Positions 14,352 to 28,029 of a DNA stretch of 64,000 nt are shown in pieces. This DNA is from Lagopus muta (Eukaryota > Chordata > Aves > Galliformes > Phasianidae): NCBI RefSeq assembly GCF_023343835.1, contig NC_064434.1, positions 20,503,505 through 20,567,504 on the forward strand. Reading direction: 5' to 3'. Under the pieces are notes generated by a model that did no database searches, was not told the origin of the DNA, and worked only from the letters and a program-made list of their open reading frames with translations. Within the stretch, counting starts at the first letter, position 1, and every line of letters starts with the position of its first letter. The position numbers were made by a program, and so were the translations under genes.

Positions 14352-15749
14352 AAAGTTGCTACAGTTTAATTCACTTTAACAATCATGTCGTAGAGAAGGA
14401 AGATTGTCTTCTAGGAAATATGTTTTTTACAGGGCTGGTGATGTTCCAGTGTCTGCAGGCTCTCAGCTGAAACCAAATTTCAAGATGTAGTTTCAGAGCA
14501 GAGCTACTTGGTAATAAGGTAATAAGGTATGTCTTCTCCTCTTCATGTATACATGTTTTTTGATTAGAAACTATTGTAGGCCTAACTGGAAGTTATTGTT
14601 GAAAATTCTTATTGTTGAGCTCCCTATCTATTAGCCAGCATGTTAGAACTTGTGGGTTTCACCCAATCTTTTTAAAGAAATGCACATGCTAATAGAAAAA
14701 AAAAATTACCAAGCTTAATTAGTAAAATAAAAATAAAACAAAAATTCTTTGTATTTTTACAACTCAAAATTTTATCCTCCTCTTAAAACAGTAAGCAATC
14801 ACAAGGTCACAGTATTTCTTTTGACAAACAGTTATAGAGTAGGAAAAGGGGAAAAATAAAGCTTTCAGAGTTGTCATTTAGTTTGCTTTGAAAAATATTT
14901 TCTCTCTTATCTTTTAAGTCTCAATATTTACAGATTTCCTTGACCTTATATATTTACAAGAAACAATAATTAAATATGTATGAAAATGTACATGTGGAGT
15001 TCAGAATAAGGAAGCAATAATTGATGCAGTGGTAAATGAGAAAAATAAAGAAAAGTTAAGAGGTAAACAAATTTGTTAAAATATTAGAATGCACTGGGAA
15101 CTAACGCTATGGAAGAGGATTTTACAGCCTAGAGCAGTCAGATACCTCTCTTTCTTGTTGATCAAGCTGTGTAGTTTAAATCTTAGGCAGCTACAATAGC
15201 ACTGATGAATCACCAATACCATCTTTATAGCTTCTTGTAAGAAAACAGACATACTATAATTCATAAGGAATTATCCTTATATTGCAGTCTGTATTTTTAA
15301 AGCACCTGATAGACAAGAATGCGATGGATGAAACTCTTCTATTAAGCATCAACAAGGCATTTATGGATGATGCATTTGTGTTGACAAAGTAGAACAAGCC
15401 AAGTTTTCACAGGTGTCAGCTCTGTTTTGGGACTTGAACAAACAATTAACTGGGACACTGAGGCTCCAGTAGGCTTCATCAGCTATTCACAGCCTGATGG
15501 CACACTATGTCACTGGACTCAGGCAGCACATTACTGAGATGTGTTCTGCCAGCAAGCTTGGCTCATGCTTGGTTGGAAGACACAGCAAGACCTCATACAC
15601 AAATCGGTGTGGGCAAATATGAGCCTTGTAAAAGTTGTAAGCAGTGTGGGAGACAAACCATCAGAAGTCAGAAAGGGGTTGAATGTGGAGGAAGAAGAAA
15701 AAATTGAGTTATTATAAGAGAATGAAAAAAATAAGAAGATGATGTTTAA
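14348..15749. other. Intergenic DNA, nothing recognised
   Basis: Two overlapping ORFs on opposite strands near 15,507-15,755 show no domain. No repeat family recognised. Confidence 0.5.
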
Positions 15750-16190
15750 AATCACAGAATAGGTGAGGTTGGAATTGATCTGTGGAGATCATTTCATGCT
15801 ACTTGCTTTTCAAAGCGTGTCAGTCAAAGCAGATTGTTCAGGGCTGTGCGGTCCAGTTTTAAACCTCAGAAGTGATAAGCTGGGCTGGAGGACAACCTGT
15901 TCTAATGCCTGACTGTTCACACAACAATATTTTTCTTACGTTTCAGTACATGTTCATTGTTTCCTGTACTTTCACAGTATACCACCAAGATTAGTCTGGC
16001 TGCAGATTTTTGGCTCTTTACTTCATTTTATCAGGTATATCCTAAGAAAATTCCCACTGAACCTTTTCTTCTTCAGTTGTCACAAGCCCAGCTCTCGACC
16101 TCTTGTGTCACATTCTCCAGTATCTTCATCTACATGATCCACTCTGGATTTCCTCAAGTACTTCCAGGTCTCTTTCACTTCAAATTCAGT
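15750..16190 (-). repeat. CR1 LINE fragment (reverse), old
   Basis: It begins with atcacagaataggtgaggtt, the reverse complement of a CR1 3' end. It continues through diverged blocks equivalent to the accaccaagaagagcctgg and ttctccagtatcttcatcta segments of reversed CR1. The 127-codon ORF over the second half is an accidental reading of this repeat. Confidence 0.65.
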
Positions 16191-17158
16191 TCATCCAAAT
16201 ATGCCTGTAATGCAAAACACTTGGAGTTAGACAAGAGATTTAGCGCAGTAATCAGCTATCTAGGACACCTAAAGTTGAATGATCTACTAATTCCTAATTA
16301 CACTTCAGCTGAAGCAGAGTATTTGAGAACAATGAGGTAAGCAGTATCGTCTGTAACATCAGGGACACCTTATATATCACACAAATTGTGATGTGGTCAT
16401 GTAATTATCAGTGACATAATGCAGCACCAGTGCATTAAATTGAAAAATGGATACAGGTGTACATTGTATGGCTTCTGTATAGAGTTGGGAAGGGTTAACA
16501 CTGACTAAAGGCCAAGCTTCCACCCAGCCGCTCATTACATTCAGCATGACAGGGGAAGAAAATAGGATGAGAATGGTCACAGACTGAGAGAAAGAAAAGA
16601 AGATTACTTTGCAATTACCATCACAGGCAAAACACATGGTTAGTTTTGTGGAAAAATAATTTAATTTCATTTACTGACAATTTTAAAAGATTTGGGTAGT
16701 AAGAATCTAAGACAAACATTAAAAGAACAATTTTTCTTTCTTTTCAATTTTCAACTTCAATCCTTTTCCCCAATTCATCTATACCCTGCCTCTGAGCAAT
16801 ATGGAGGAGTCCAGGGGGAGCTGCAGTCAGTACATATTTTCTCTCTGTTGCTCCTTCCCTTTCCCAGTTTTCCATTGCTTTGGTGTGGACTCTCCACAGC
16901 ATAGAAATTTGTCACCATCTTAGCTGTTGGGCTCAGCTCTGTCCTGTAATGGGACCACTCCTGCAGTGTTACTTTCCACTTACGTTCAGTATACAAGCAG
17001 GGAGGCCAAATACTGGGAAGACAAAAGGTGTTGAAACTGCTACCTGCAAGTAAAAGCATTCGATACTGTTTTCCTCAGCATTCTCCTGGAGAAAGAAACT
17101 GCTCACTGCTAAGCTAAGCTACTGTCTGCTGGATAAAACAAATTAAAAAAAAAAAAAT
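16191..17158. other. Intergenic DNA, nothing firmly recognised
   Basis: Several short ORFs on both strands, none with a domain. 16,790-17,060 is somewhat GC-richer than its surroundings and could be an old retroelement piece, but I cannot assign it. Confidence 0.4.
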
Positions 17159-17345
17159 GCCCGGGCCCAAACAGTCATTGCAAATGGGGTTAAATCCAGC
17201 TGGTAGGAAGTGGTGTTTTCCATGGCTCTGCATTGGGGCAGTTTTGTTTCACATCTTTACCAATAATATTGTTGAAGGATTGAGCGCACTCTCAGTAAAT
17301 TTGCAGACTACTAGCAGTAATAAAATCATATCGGGAAAGACTGAA
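17159..17345 (+). pseudogene. CR1 reverse transcriptase relic
   Basis: The segment gggcagttttgtttcacatc through ggattgagcgcactctcag corresponds to the CR1 RT region after the first catalytic block (read as a GxVLF-I-IN-IVEG-like string, then S-V-LQ). It lacks the flanking RT motifs and has no intact frame. It is an ancient fragment. Confidence 0.55.
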
Positions 17346-18974
17346 ATGAAAGAAATCTAGAAGTAAAAATATTTCTATGTTTTTTGTTTTGTCTGTGTGT
17401 GTGCGTGTGTATGGAAGGCAAATTGTGTCAATGACCTGAGAATGTTTCATGTTTTATGTGTATCTCTGCACTTTAATGAGGAAATACTTCCTTTTAAAGA
17501 CTGGTGTAAATTTTGTTTGAAAGAGAAATGACAGATGAATCAGTATCATCATGCATATTCACTGAGAAACTTATTTAACGTGGGAAATGGATGAAGATTA
17601 TATTTCCCTTAAAAAAAAATTGGAACAGATTAATCCAGTGAGGCAGAGACAGACACATTCCAGTAGTTTACTGCATGATGACTGAAGCAGATGGCATTAG
17701 GATGGATACGAATCATCCAGATCCTCCTTTGATTTCACTTTGCCATAAGTGCCAACTGACAGAACACTTCAGAAAGATTTCACCGGGATGATACAATTTT
17801 ACAAAAGTCAACTTTTTTTCTTCTGGAAAATACGACTTTGTGAAAATAATTAGATAGTTCAGTTTCTAGCATCCTTTAAAGTGTTGTATATTCTTACAGG
17901 CATAATGTATAATGCCCAGATAGCTGGATTATTTAAGCAATTAACATTTATTTATTTGACATCGTGAAACAAGGAAAACACATCTTTTAATAGAAAATTG
18001 TTGGGTTTGCTGCCTGTGTTTGTGCAACTTTTTCTTTGCAGTAAATCTGTTCACGGTCAGAGACTAAATACTGGAATATACGTAACATTATTTTGCCTTC
18101 CTGGGGTAACATTGTGATACTACTTCATTTGCATTCTAAATTAGATTCTGTTGGAAGTCATACATGATAGAAAGGGTGGGAGTTCTTGAATTTAGAAATG
18201 TCATCAGCAAGCAAAAAAAGAGTGAATCTACCTGCTATGTACAAATGCAAATTATATTGATTATACCATTGGAATTCAACTGAAAGCATCACTGTTTAAT
18301 ATTTCTGAGTATAGGTGTTTCCTTTTGAATACTGTCTTTAGGAACACACAACCACTATTTCTCAGTTAAATTTTTCCAAGAAACATGTGTTAGTAAGTTT
18401 TACCTGCTTATTTAGTTGAAAGAAAATTCATTTTGTTTCAAAATTTTTGACATAGCTCAAAAAAAAAAAAAAATCAATCTCAATAAATGTCAAGGAACAT
18501 GGAGATAGAGGTTATTTGTCTGTGATCAATTTTTTTTTGTGGCAAAAAGTGAAACAGCTAGAAATGAATTTCCCTCGTAACACAGGTCATTCTATAATAA
18601 AGAATGATGTTTATATATTCAGGGTCTGTATGAAAAAAAAGCCTTATTATTCTTAGTGAAAGAAAGAGTGACAATTATTACTTTTCACTCACAGCATTAG
18701 AATATATGTGTTTGATTTTTTATTTTCCTCTTTTATGTACAGTCTTTTTCCCTAAGGACCTGCCTAACTGTTAAGTTGATTTGCGGTACTTAAATTTTTA
18801 GTGGGCCACTGAATTACTGAAACTTGTGAAATTATAAAATAAAAAATAAAAATAATATATTATTTTATTTTTATAATTTCATTTTTCCCTTGGTGTATTT
18901 TTTTTTTCTGTTCTATCTATTTCAACTTTTGATACTTTGCCAGTTCTAGACCAGAACGGCTAGATGGTTATAAT
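17346..18974. other. AT-rich intergenic DNA, nothing recognised apart from a hairpin
   Basis: No ORF or repeat family supported. It contains the AT-rich inverted repeat listed separately. Confidence 0.5.
18828..18880. repeat. AT-rich inverted repeat
   Basis: The left arm begins gaaattataaaa and the right arm ends ttttataatttc, with a centre of alternating A/T (aataatatattatt). The arms are complementary over at least 12 terminal bases and mostly complementary inward. It could extrude a cruciform, or it may be simple AT-rich drift. Confidence 0.6.
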
Positions 18975-19485
18975 AATAGAATCATATGATTTTATGAATT
19001 GGAAGAGTCACACAAAGGCCATTGAGTCCAGCTCCTGTCTCCACACAGGACCATCCAAAACTCAAACCCTGTGTCTGACAGCGTTGTCCAAATGCTCTTT
19101 GAACTCTGGCCCTTGTGGCTGTGCCCATTGTGCTGGGCAGCCTGCTCTAGTGTCCAACCATTCTCCAGTAAGAACCTTTTTCTATCACCCCACCTGCACC
19201 TTCCCAGACACAATCCCAAGCCGTTCCCTCAAGTCCTGTTGCTGCCACCAGAAAGCAGAGCTCAGCGTTGCCGCTCTGCTCCTTTGAGAAGCTGCAGCTG
19301 CCATGAGGCCTCACCCTCCACTTTCCTGAGAGAAACAGGCCAAGGGACCTCAGTTGCTCCTCATAAATCTTGACCTCTAAACTCTTCCCTATCTTTGGAG
19401 CCCTATACAGATGCTGTCTTATAGCTTTGTGGCCTACTTATGTTGTGGAACTTAGAATTGCACACAGTGTTCAACGTCAGGCCAG
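18975..19485 (-). repeat. CR1 LINE fragment (reverse), old
   Basis: It opens with aatagaatcatatgatttta, a reversed CR1 3' terminus. Next come ccagctcctgtctccacac and gggcagcctgctctagtgtc blocks and, near the end, gcacacagtgttcaacgtca, all in reversed-CR1 order. Several overlapping ORFs inside are not genes. Confidence 0.7.
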
Positions 19486-19489
19486 AGCA

Positions 19490-19690
19490 AGAACATCTTC
19501 TACAGCACCTGGAGCACACCCTCATCCTCCATCTTCACTGACCTTGGTTTTTGTGAATCTCTTTCTCACTTCTCTTTCACATGTGCTGATGTGATGCATT
19601 ATTTCCCTTTCTTAAAGGTGCTATCATTGACTAGGCTTTGACCAGCCACTGGAACTCAATTTGTAGCCCCCTCCAAACCAAAACAAACGT
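19490..19690 (+). repeat. Avian LTR-retroelement-like fragment
   Basis: Blocks gcacctggagcacaccctc, tcttcactgaccttgg and gactaggctttgaccagcca resemble a repeat common in bird genomes that I associate with endogenous retroviruses. The same family, opposite strand and better preserved, lies at the right edge of the window. Family assignment is from memory of the pattern and is uncertain. Confidence 0.4.
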
Positions 19691-20922
19691 GGTTTTATTC
19701 ACCTAAAATATGTAATTTTTCTAATTCTAATTCTCTAATACCTCTCATTCTTTTACTTTTTTGCATAACCCAGTGCATTTCCACAGTTCTAATCTTTCTT
19801 ACCTGGAAGTTTGCTCTTTCCTACTACGTGATGTAAAAAGGACAAGTGCAGCACTACAAGTAGTGGAAAAATCATTGCTACAATAGTCTCAGTGTGTTTT
19901 TACTGGTTTTTACTATTCTATTCAGACAATAAACTGTTTAATAATCTATTACAAAACACTGAAAAAATATTATAAACAGATGTACAGATTTGAGCAGAGA
20001 TACCAGCTTATCTAATATTATAAGGAGTAACCCACCAGATTTCATTAATAACCTTTCTTATAATACTTCAAGTACATAGTTCAACTATTCTTACTTCCAA
20101 TACAGTTCTTAGAGTAGCAGAGAAATCAAATTCTTCTGTTGCAGCCTTTTATGGTATTCATTGTGCTGAGGTTTCTGTTAAACTTTTTTTTTTTTTTTTT
20201 TTTGTCAGAACACTGCCATCACACAAAAGGTCGTGTTCATATCTAACAGCAGAATTTGACTGCAAGAACAGCAGTTCTTGAAACAAAAGTTTAGTTTCCT
20301 ATTGCTGCTGTCCCAAATAGCAACTATATTTCTTTTTGTCACTTCATTACTCAGACTTCTGTTATCAAAACTTTATAACTCTCTGGAGAGAGTTGAATGT
20401 AGGCAGACAGAATTTACTTCCTCGAACAGTAGCATAGATTTACACACACCTTGCATTTTTCCATGATGTAAAACACACTTAACATTTTATTTTTTCCAGA
20501 GATAGCTTTCTATTTCTCATCCCCCCTCCCACCCCCCCCTTTTTTTTTCCCCATTAGTAATTTAATTCTTGTAATGGGCTATATGACCTCTACTGTCAGA
20601 GTTGTATTAGAGCTGCTATATGAAGACATACAGTGAAGAGACATTGATTTTAGAGACAACTTTTATGTTATAATACTTTTCTCATCCTTCTATTTACACT
20701 TGTCCCACTTGTCTCTTCATTGGTCTCAGCTATTAACTTTTTACATCTCCTGCTGTCTACTCTTAGCAACCTAGGTATCTTCGAAAATCAGTCATGTCTT
20801 CAGGATATATGACTCAGAAGTTAGATATTTTATTCTAATGTTACGTAAGTCTACTTTTCTACCAGGTAACTGAAGTTCTGTAGAACAAACTTTATATATA
20901 TATGTGTTAGTGCACATGCATG
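19691..20922. other. AT-rich intergenic DNA, nothing recognised
   Basis: Only simple tracts stand out: a 20-nt T-run at 20184-20203 and a C/T-rich run near 20521-20551. Confidence 0.5.
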
Positions 20923-20924
20923 TA

Positions 20925-21462
20925 TTGTCACTCCAGAAGTAATGCTTCCTATTTATTTCTATGAAAATTGAAGTAGATAAAATTTAGACCAATAACACTG
21001 ATAGAGCAAACTCAAAGCTACAAAACAGTTTTTCAACACAGCTTCCACTATTTTTTTTATCAGCAATGAACAAAAACCTACATACTACATTTGTAATCAC
21101 TTGCCTTAGAAAAGTTGAACAGTGTCGCTGTTACCACCACTGAAACACACTGCACTGACCACCTCACTGTGTTCCCATTCACTGTTTTGTCTCCATAAAC
21201 ATTCAGCAATTGTCAATCATTTTTAGTTGCCATATCTTCTGCGTGGAGGGATCCAGTTCCACACCTTTGCTTCATACACATTTCCAAATCAGGTGATGTT
21301 TTGTCAGACTGCCCCTCTGCTGCCATCTGTTGTAAAGCAGCAAAATTGAATGGAAATTGGCAGGAATATTCACCTTCTACTACCATAACACCACCATCTA
21401 CTTCTGATGTCTTGGGCCAAAATAATAAAATAGGAGGCATTACTTTCAGGCACATTTCATGC
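20925..21462. mobile_element. Non-autonomous mariner (Galluhop-like) element
   Basis: The ends are inverted copies: agaagtaatgcttcctattt on the left (about 20935) and, on the right, aaaataggaggcattacttt (about 21428-21447). The left end abuts a TA. The inner sequence (crossing ttcaacacagcttccacta and cagcaatgaacaaaaac) is like chicken mariner, but only about 540 bp remain against about 1.3 kb for a full element. No transposase ORF survives; the 89-codon reverse ORF inside shows no transposase motif. The outermost boundaries are approximate. Confidence 0.65.
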
Positions 21463-23710
21463 ATATATTTATATACATTCATTGTTTTGTTTTATTTTCT
21501 TCCTAGCTCCTTCAACTGATCACAGTAAAATCAGCAGAACGTCGGGAAAAATTGCTATTTCAGTAAGTGAAAGGAAAACCAGAACTAAACCAGGAATTAG
21601 GAATGCAGGAATGTTAGATGACAGGGGAGAAATGTCAGCACAGCTTGATAAAAAAAAAAAAAAAAAAGTAGCCCATGTGCATTTTTCATTTATGCACTAT
21701 TTCTCACTAGGCTTTATGTGCCTTTAATAAATAGTAAGGTTTGCTACACTTGGGCAAAGAACTAACGCATGCATGGATAGTAAAACAGCACATAGACCAC
21801 TACACCTACATAAACTGACTCAGCATTAGTCTGACTATAAGGGTTGTACAATGATTCATTCATAAAGTTCAAATACATTAAAATGATTAAGGATCATCCC
21901 CTCTGACCCTATGCATGACAAAAACCTTTTCAATCTCCTAAATTATCTCATATTGCGCTTAGTAATTCAGATGCAATATCTTCCAGCAGTCCTTTCTCGT
22001 TAAATGAAAAACTCTCATGCACAAATTTCCTTGAGGTAAGAGATCAACCCATTATTTTCTTACTCTCAGTAAGGAATTCACACTTGTTTACAGAAGTCTG
22101 AAATGCTGTAAAAAAAAAAAAAAAAAAGAAAAAAAAAATCTAAATTCACTGTTTAAGTACCCTGAAGCCTGAAATTGAAGTTTAAGGGGAATATGACATT
22201 CATGTAATCTAGAAGTGATTGACCACGAAACAACTGACCATGAATTGATTGATTGAATTCTTTGGGCTATATAGAGGGCTGTATCATGTAATTATACATA
22301 TTTCATGTTAAAAAGCAACCATGAAACATACAGAAGAATATTTTTCTCTTGAATGCTTTTGAACAATTCAGTCCCAATAAATTCACAGTATAGTTCTATT
22401 AAAAGTAACATTGTGTTTGACTGCTTTTCTGAAAGATTCTTTCTATGAGCACTGATGAACCAAAACCCAGTATTTCAATCCATATTAGTGCCTCTCGGGT
22501 CAGCATTTATATCTAATCTATGCATCCAGAGTTTCACAGTTCTTCCAAGTATCCAAATACAGATATATCAGCCTATGAAACTTGTTTAATAAGGAGTATG
22601 ACAAATTGATTTTAGAATCAAAGAAAAAATAGTCAAGAGTCTGTATTGTATGAGATTGAAAATGTCGTTTGATATTTTTAAAAATACTTACAATTAGTGC
22701 AACAATATCAGGAAAAGAGTCATAAGTTTTTGAGAAAATGCTCTAAGATAAAAGCTGAAATTGATTTCAGTAAAGCTGAATAACAGGTTATTGACTCATG
22801 CACTGGTAAAACTTTCATCTTACAATAGTACGTGACACTAATATGAGGGTGTGTATTACTCCCTATTAGTAGATATATTCTCTTTATAGTACGAAGTATG
22901 CTTGGAAGGTATTTTTTACAGCCAAGGAAAACATTAACCGTGGAATGTTCCTGGAGATTCCCTGGAATGTCACTATATTTTAAAAATTCATTTAATTTCA
23001 TTCTTTATTCTTTTCTCTATTTTTTTTTTTCCCAGAATGAACAGAATAAATTTGATTAAATGGTATTCCCAAGGATGTAACTCAATTAAGAAAGACTCAA
23101 TTTCATCTACTAATTTTGCTCACCATTAACTCAATCCTGGCCTATCAGATGCTGTATGCTTTCAGAAACAGTCATGCGTTTTGAAAGAGCATTTGTGATC
23201 TTTTAGGAAAGTGGATAGTAATGGAGTGAGTAGCAAGTGAGGTCAAGAGTTATGCTTATCATGAAAAGCAGATATAAGCTTAGATCTAGCAAATGTACAC
23301 TTCAAAGGAACAATGATTTACAAATTTAAACCCATATCTCAAGTAAGAATAGATCATTTAGGTAGGTTTTTGCTTTAAGAGAAAGCAAAATTCTTCTTTG
23401 CATGCCTTCTTGATGAAATTAACACAATCTTATGATCTGAATGTGACTATGACTAGAAAGAAATCAGCTACAATATCCTAATTTTTTTGCAGATATTCAT
23501 AGAAATGTCACAGATTTCAAAAGATGCAGACTTTAAAAGAAAACCAGTATTTCCTGTTTCAGTGATAAATTAACACTAAGATTCTAAATGTAACCAACAA
23601 CTAATTTTTTTCTTTAAACAAAGAAACATATTATAAACAGGTTATACAATACACAGCAGTGCCTGCTTTTATGCTCTTTAATTTCTTCCTCACGTATTAG
23701 GATTCATGCC
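21463..23710. other. AT-rich intergenic DNA, nothing recognised
   Basis: A-runs occur at 21648-21667 and 22110-22138. No gene or named repeat. Confidence 0.5.
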
Positions 23711-24401
23711 TGTGGTGGCTTAATCCTAGACAACACCCTCGCAGCCTTTCACTAATTCATCTCAGCTGTGGGACAGAAAGAAAATAGAAAAGAAGTGAGA
23801 AAACTCAAGGATCAAGATGGTTTATAGGAAAAAATATGCATAAATATGTGCTGTTGTAGTTAACCTGGTCAGCAGCTGAATGACATACATTCTTTCACTA
23901 CCTCCCCCTCTTCCCAGTGGGGTAGGAGAGAGAATAAAAAAAAGAGTAAAACTTGAAGGCTGAGATAAAATATTTTCTAAAATAAGGAAGAGAAATAACA
24001 GTAAAGATAATATTTTATATAACAATAATATGTTTATATTATATATACATAAAACAAGTGATGCACAAAGCAATTACTCACCATCCTCTGACCAATGCCC
24101 AGCCAGTCCTTGAGCAGTGGCGGCTTCCTCAATCAACGCCCTTCAGTTTTATGGCTTTTTTTCCACATGATGTCATGTGCTATGGAATATCCCTTTGGCC
24201 AGCTTAGGTCAGCTCCCTTGCTGGCAGGACAGTAGAAGTGGAAAAGTAAAATATCTTTGGCTCTGTACAGCACTCTTCAGCAACAACTGAAACTCCAGTG
24301 TGTTATCAACAGTGGCTTTTTTTTCCTCCCCTTAAGCCAAAACATAGCATTATACCAGACACTATGAAGATAACCAGCTCTGTCCCATCTGAAACCAGAA
24401 T
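23711..24401 (-). repeat. ERV-L-type solo LTR (reverse orientation)
   Basis: It starts tgtggtggcttaatcc. It then has the ordered blocks of a widespread avian ERV-L LTR read in reverse: ctcatctcagctgtggg, a run of AT-rich triplets, agtgatgcacaaagcaatta, gaccaatgcccagccagtcc, atgtcatgtgctatggaata, tccctttggccagcttaggt, cagtgtgttatcaacagtgg, and a terminal ctctgtcccatctgaaacca. No internal retroviral sequence flanks it. The target duplication is not clear (atgcc against atgtg). Short ORFs across it are spurious. Confidence 0.75.
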
Positions 24402-25967
24402 ATGTGTCAACTACAGGACAGCATTTGTGAGACTGTGGAGCTAAGTCTTTCTCAATCTTATGAGCACAGTTGAAAATTAGACTACGTGAAATTACAGGGG
24501 GAAAAACATTGATTAACATAACAAAAACTGAGACTCTGATGTTTTGATGATTCACAATTTGCTGGCTACATAACTCGTTAATTTTTGAAGGCACTTTTAA
24601 AAGTCCCTTTAAGCAAAGAGCATTTCTCAGATGCTTGGGAAATCTCATCAGGATTTTTTTTTTTTTTTTTAAATCACGTAAGTTGCCTATAAATATTTTA
24701 TAAACAGGGGTCTGCTATCCAGAAATCTAGGTTAGCAGTTCAACTAACTTCAAAATGAACTTGAGGAAGTAAGACCTCTGTGCAATTCAGTCAGTGACCT
24801 TAATGCTCATGGAAGATTGATTTCACTTACCATGAATTAATGGCACTTTTCTGTAGTTTGCTTGTCGTTATGGTCTCAGGGTGAGTGTACTGCAGAAGTC
24901 TGATTAAGAACTGCAAAAGTATTGACTGGGTACAGGATAAGTATTCTTCTCTGTTTACAAGTGGAAAATAACAGCCTGTCATTTCAGCCATTTGACAAAC
25001 TAACTGACAGCATGTGAGGCTGACAAACTGATTGCGTTTTCTGTCTGAAAACCGTAAACATGACTAACAAAGACATGGCCTACAGAATTTTAATACTAAA
25101 GAACTATTACTCAGTTTTGTTTGTTTTTTGTTTTACTACATGACTCATTCCAGCAGCATTTGATAAAAAGAAAAAAATTAATCCCTTAAGAGATAAAGGA
25201 ATGTAAGTCAGCACGTTGTATAAACAAAAGCCATGAGCCTCTAGTAATATACAGAAAATTTATCACTGGTATAAATGTGGTCCATAGACATACTGCAAGA
25301 ACATGCAAGATAGATAAGCTGTAGCTTGTTAAGACTACAGTCAAGTTGAATCTTTATAAAGTATCTTTATAAAGTCCTAATAAGCTAATTATAATAATTT
25401 CAGATTTCAAAACTGAAACGAGAATTATTCTGTACACTCTGCTGATATCATAATAACTCCTCCAATTCTGTTCCAATATGTTATGCTGTACACTGCAAAT
25501 ACACAATCTTTACTGAGTATGTGAAGTCTAAGACTGAATTCATTTTGTGCCACAAATATGTTCCTTCTGTAGTACACACTGAAAAACCTATAGATTCACT
25601 CAATACTCTGAAGTATTTAAATAGGGTATTGTTTGATGCTGATACTAGTACTGCACTACATTTTCTCTTTCACCGTTAAAAATCCTGTTGTTGTTTTTCC
25701 TTCCTTTCTAGACTTAGCTGAGTATTTGAAACATGGTGCACAAGTAAGAAACAAAAAAATAACTCAAAGTTCAGAAATGAAGAAATGAATACATTATTAA
25801 TTCAGAATTGTCTGCTATCTTTTCTAGAACAGCTGTCGCACAAATATAGGTGTTGTTAGTCATTTTCAAAATATCACAATGTCTATTGAATGTCAATCAA
25901 AAATAACCACATCGTCACGTACTTATTGATTTTAAGTACCTTGATCCTCCACAACTATGTGGATTCT
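24402..25967. other. AT-rich intergenic DNA, nothing recognised
   Basis: No ORF or repeat that I can support. Confidence 0.5.
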
Positions 25968-26505
25968 TGTGGATTAACCTGGAAAACAGCAAAGAACTAC
26001 ACAGCCATCAGCTCACTTCACTCCATGTAGCATAAAGTAGGAAATTAGGAACAAAATAGAATACATGGGCTAAGATAAAAGCTATCTGCTAAAATGAAAA
26101 AGGAAACAAAAATGCAGTGATAACAATATAGATATATGTCTACAATAAAATTATTCACTATCAACCGACAAACACTATGCTAACAACATACCAACTGATG
26201 CTCTGCTACCAACACAACACCTCCACACCACTAGCTGTCACCCAACCAGTCCCCAAGCAACAGCTCACACCTAACCTTCTCCCCCACACCTTTACAGCCT
26301 TCCACATGATTTCACATATTAAGGAATAATCCCTTGCCTAATTTAGGCCAGCTGTACTGACTCTTTCCTCCCTTCACCTTGCCAAGGTGTCATAAGGGTG
26401 GTAGCTCTTGCCATTCAAGTGGCCCAGCCCCAGGCACACCCCATCACTTAACAACAACCAAAACATTTGTGAGCTATTAACAGTATCTCAGCTGAAGTCT
26501 AAGTA
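25968..26505 (-). repeat. ERV-L-type LTR fragment (reverse, diverged)
   Basis: It starts tgtggattaacctgg and has acacagccatcagctcactt, caaccagtccccaagcaac, ggaataatcccttgcctaat, ttaggccagctgtactgac and ctattaacagtatctcagc in the same order as the LTR at 23.7-24.4 kb. It is more diverged and ends early, losing roughly the last 100 bp. Confidence 0.65.
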
Positions 26506-28029
26506 CTTTGATTTAGTGTACTTTGGACTTCCAAATATATATAATGGTATATATAATAGTTCCAAGTATATATAGTGGTGATATGCTCTGAAAACAGAAA
26601 TTTTTATTTCTATAATTAATTACTACAGCATTTAATAGCAAAACATACATATTTGAAAACTTCACTGGCCAGAGTTTACACATCTCATTTTAATCATTAG
26701 ATGAATCCTGATGAGTTTCTGTTAAATTACAGAAAAATTAAAGACAGGAAAAGTTATTTCTTTTAACAGCTTGCACAAACGTAAGGAGAAACCATGATCA
26801 GGAACACAGTTCTGATGCTTTCTTTTTTTGTGTTGGCTTTATTTTAGTTAAAGCTATTGACAAATGATTAAATACAAGCTTACCAGAGGACAGAATGGCT
26901 CTGATGCCTCCACAGGAAGTCTTAAATGTTTTGCTTCCCCGTAGATAGTGTGCTAAAATGGCGGCTGCCATGGCTTTCATAATGTCATGTGCAAATTGTA
27001 AGTTATCTACAGTTTACTTCAAATATCTTTTTTGAGAATGTACAGCTTTTTCTCTGATATCTTCATATACTACTTTTTTCTCCAAAATTAATTAGCTCAG
27101 GAGTGATCCAGTAGCTGTCAAAAGAACCTAACTTTTTAGAAGCTATGTTCTCTTCAGTATCAACATATACCGGAACAAGTACAACAGTATCAACAAATAC
27201 AAGTCTTCTTTGAATTATATTTGGAAAATATTTATGTAAAACTTATTGACAGACAGATAGTGTTCAAGCACAAATAAACCAGTAACAACTGACTGGTTTT
27301 GGTGACATGCTACGAATAAGTAAGTGTCTCGATGGAAGTAGTTTTTGACCTTGCAGTCTTCAGATCTTATTTCTTCTGTTCACTCACTGAAGACTTATAT
27401 TTTAATTCCATATGACAAAGTCTTGTAAGTTTTAAAATACTGATCTACTGAAATTTGGTTTCATTTTAATTCTACATTTGGTTAAGGATAGATTTTACTA
27501 AAAATGTGAGATTAGAGGATCAATGTAACATTTTTGCTTGTAATTTCTGTCACATTAATAGACTCATTGTAACCTGCTAGGAAAAAAGGTTTGCTGTGAA
27601 ATGCACTGAATAAAAAAGATTTTATATGTATAGTAAAATTGTTGGCAATTCTTGTTTTAAATAGAAAATAAAGACTATGGGCAGAAGAAACATGCAAAAC
27701 AGGTAGGATGGAGTAAACAACACTATTTCTGTTGTCATCCAAGCTATTTTTCTTCTGAAAGAAGACCTGAACTACGTGTTGACACTGTACTCTAAAACAG
27801 TCAACATCGTGTTTATCTGTGCAATGAACACCTCAAAAGATAGAGAAAGATAGAGAAGTTAGTTTTGTAGCTAAAAAATTATTTGCCTAGCTGTTTATAA
27901 TGTATTTCATCAAGGCCAAAAGTCCTAAGAGATATTTTATTTTAGAATTCTGAGAATTCTAGAATTTCTGAACAGAAATCCTACTCTCTTGGCTATTAAC
28001 CCTTAAATAAGAGATAGGAGAGGTAGACC
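26506..28029. other. AT-rich intergenic DNA, nothing recognised
   Basis: Short ORFs on the minus strand show no domain. No named repeat. Confidence 0.5.

Noticed and set aside
15957..16340. 127-codon plus-strand ORF
   Set aside because: Its first half is a reversed CR1 fragment, so the reading frame is antisense repeat sequence.
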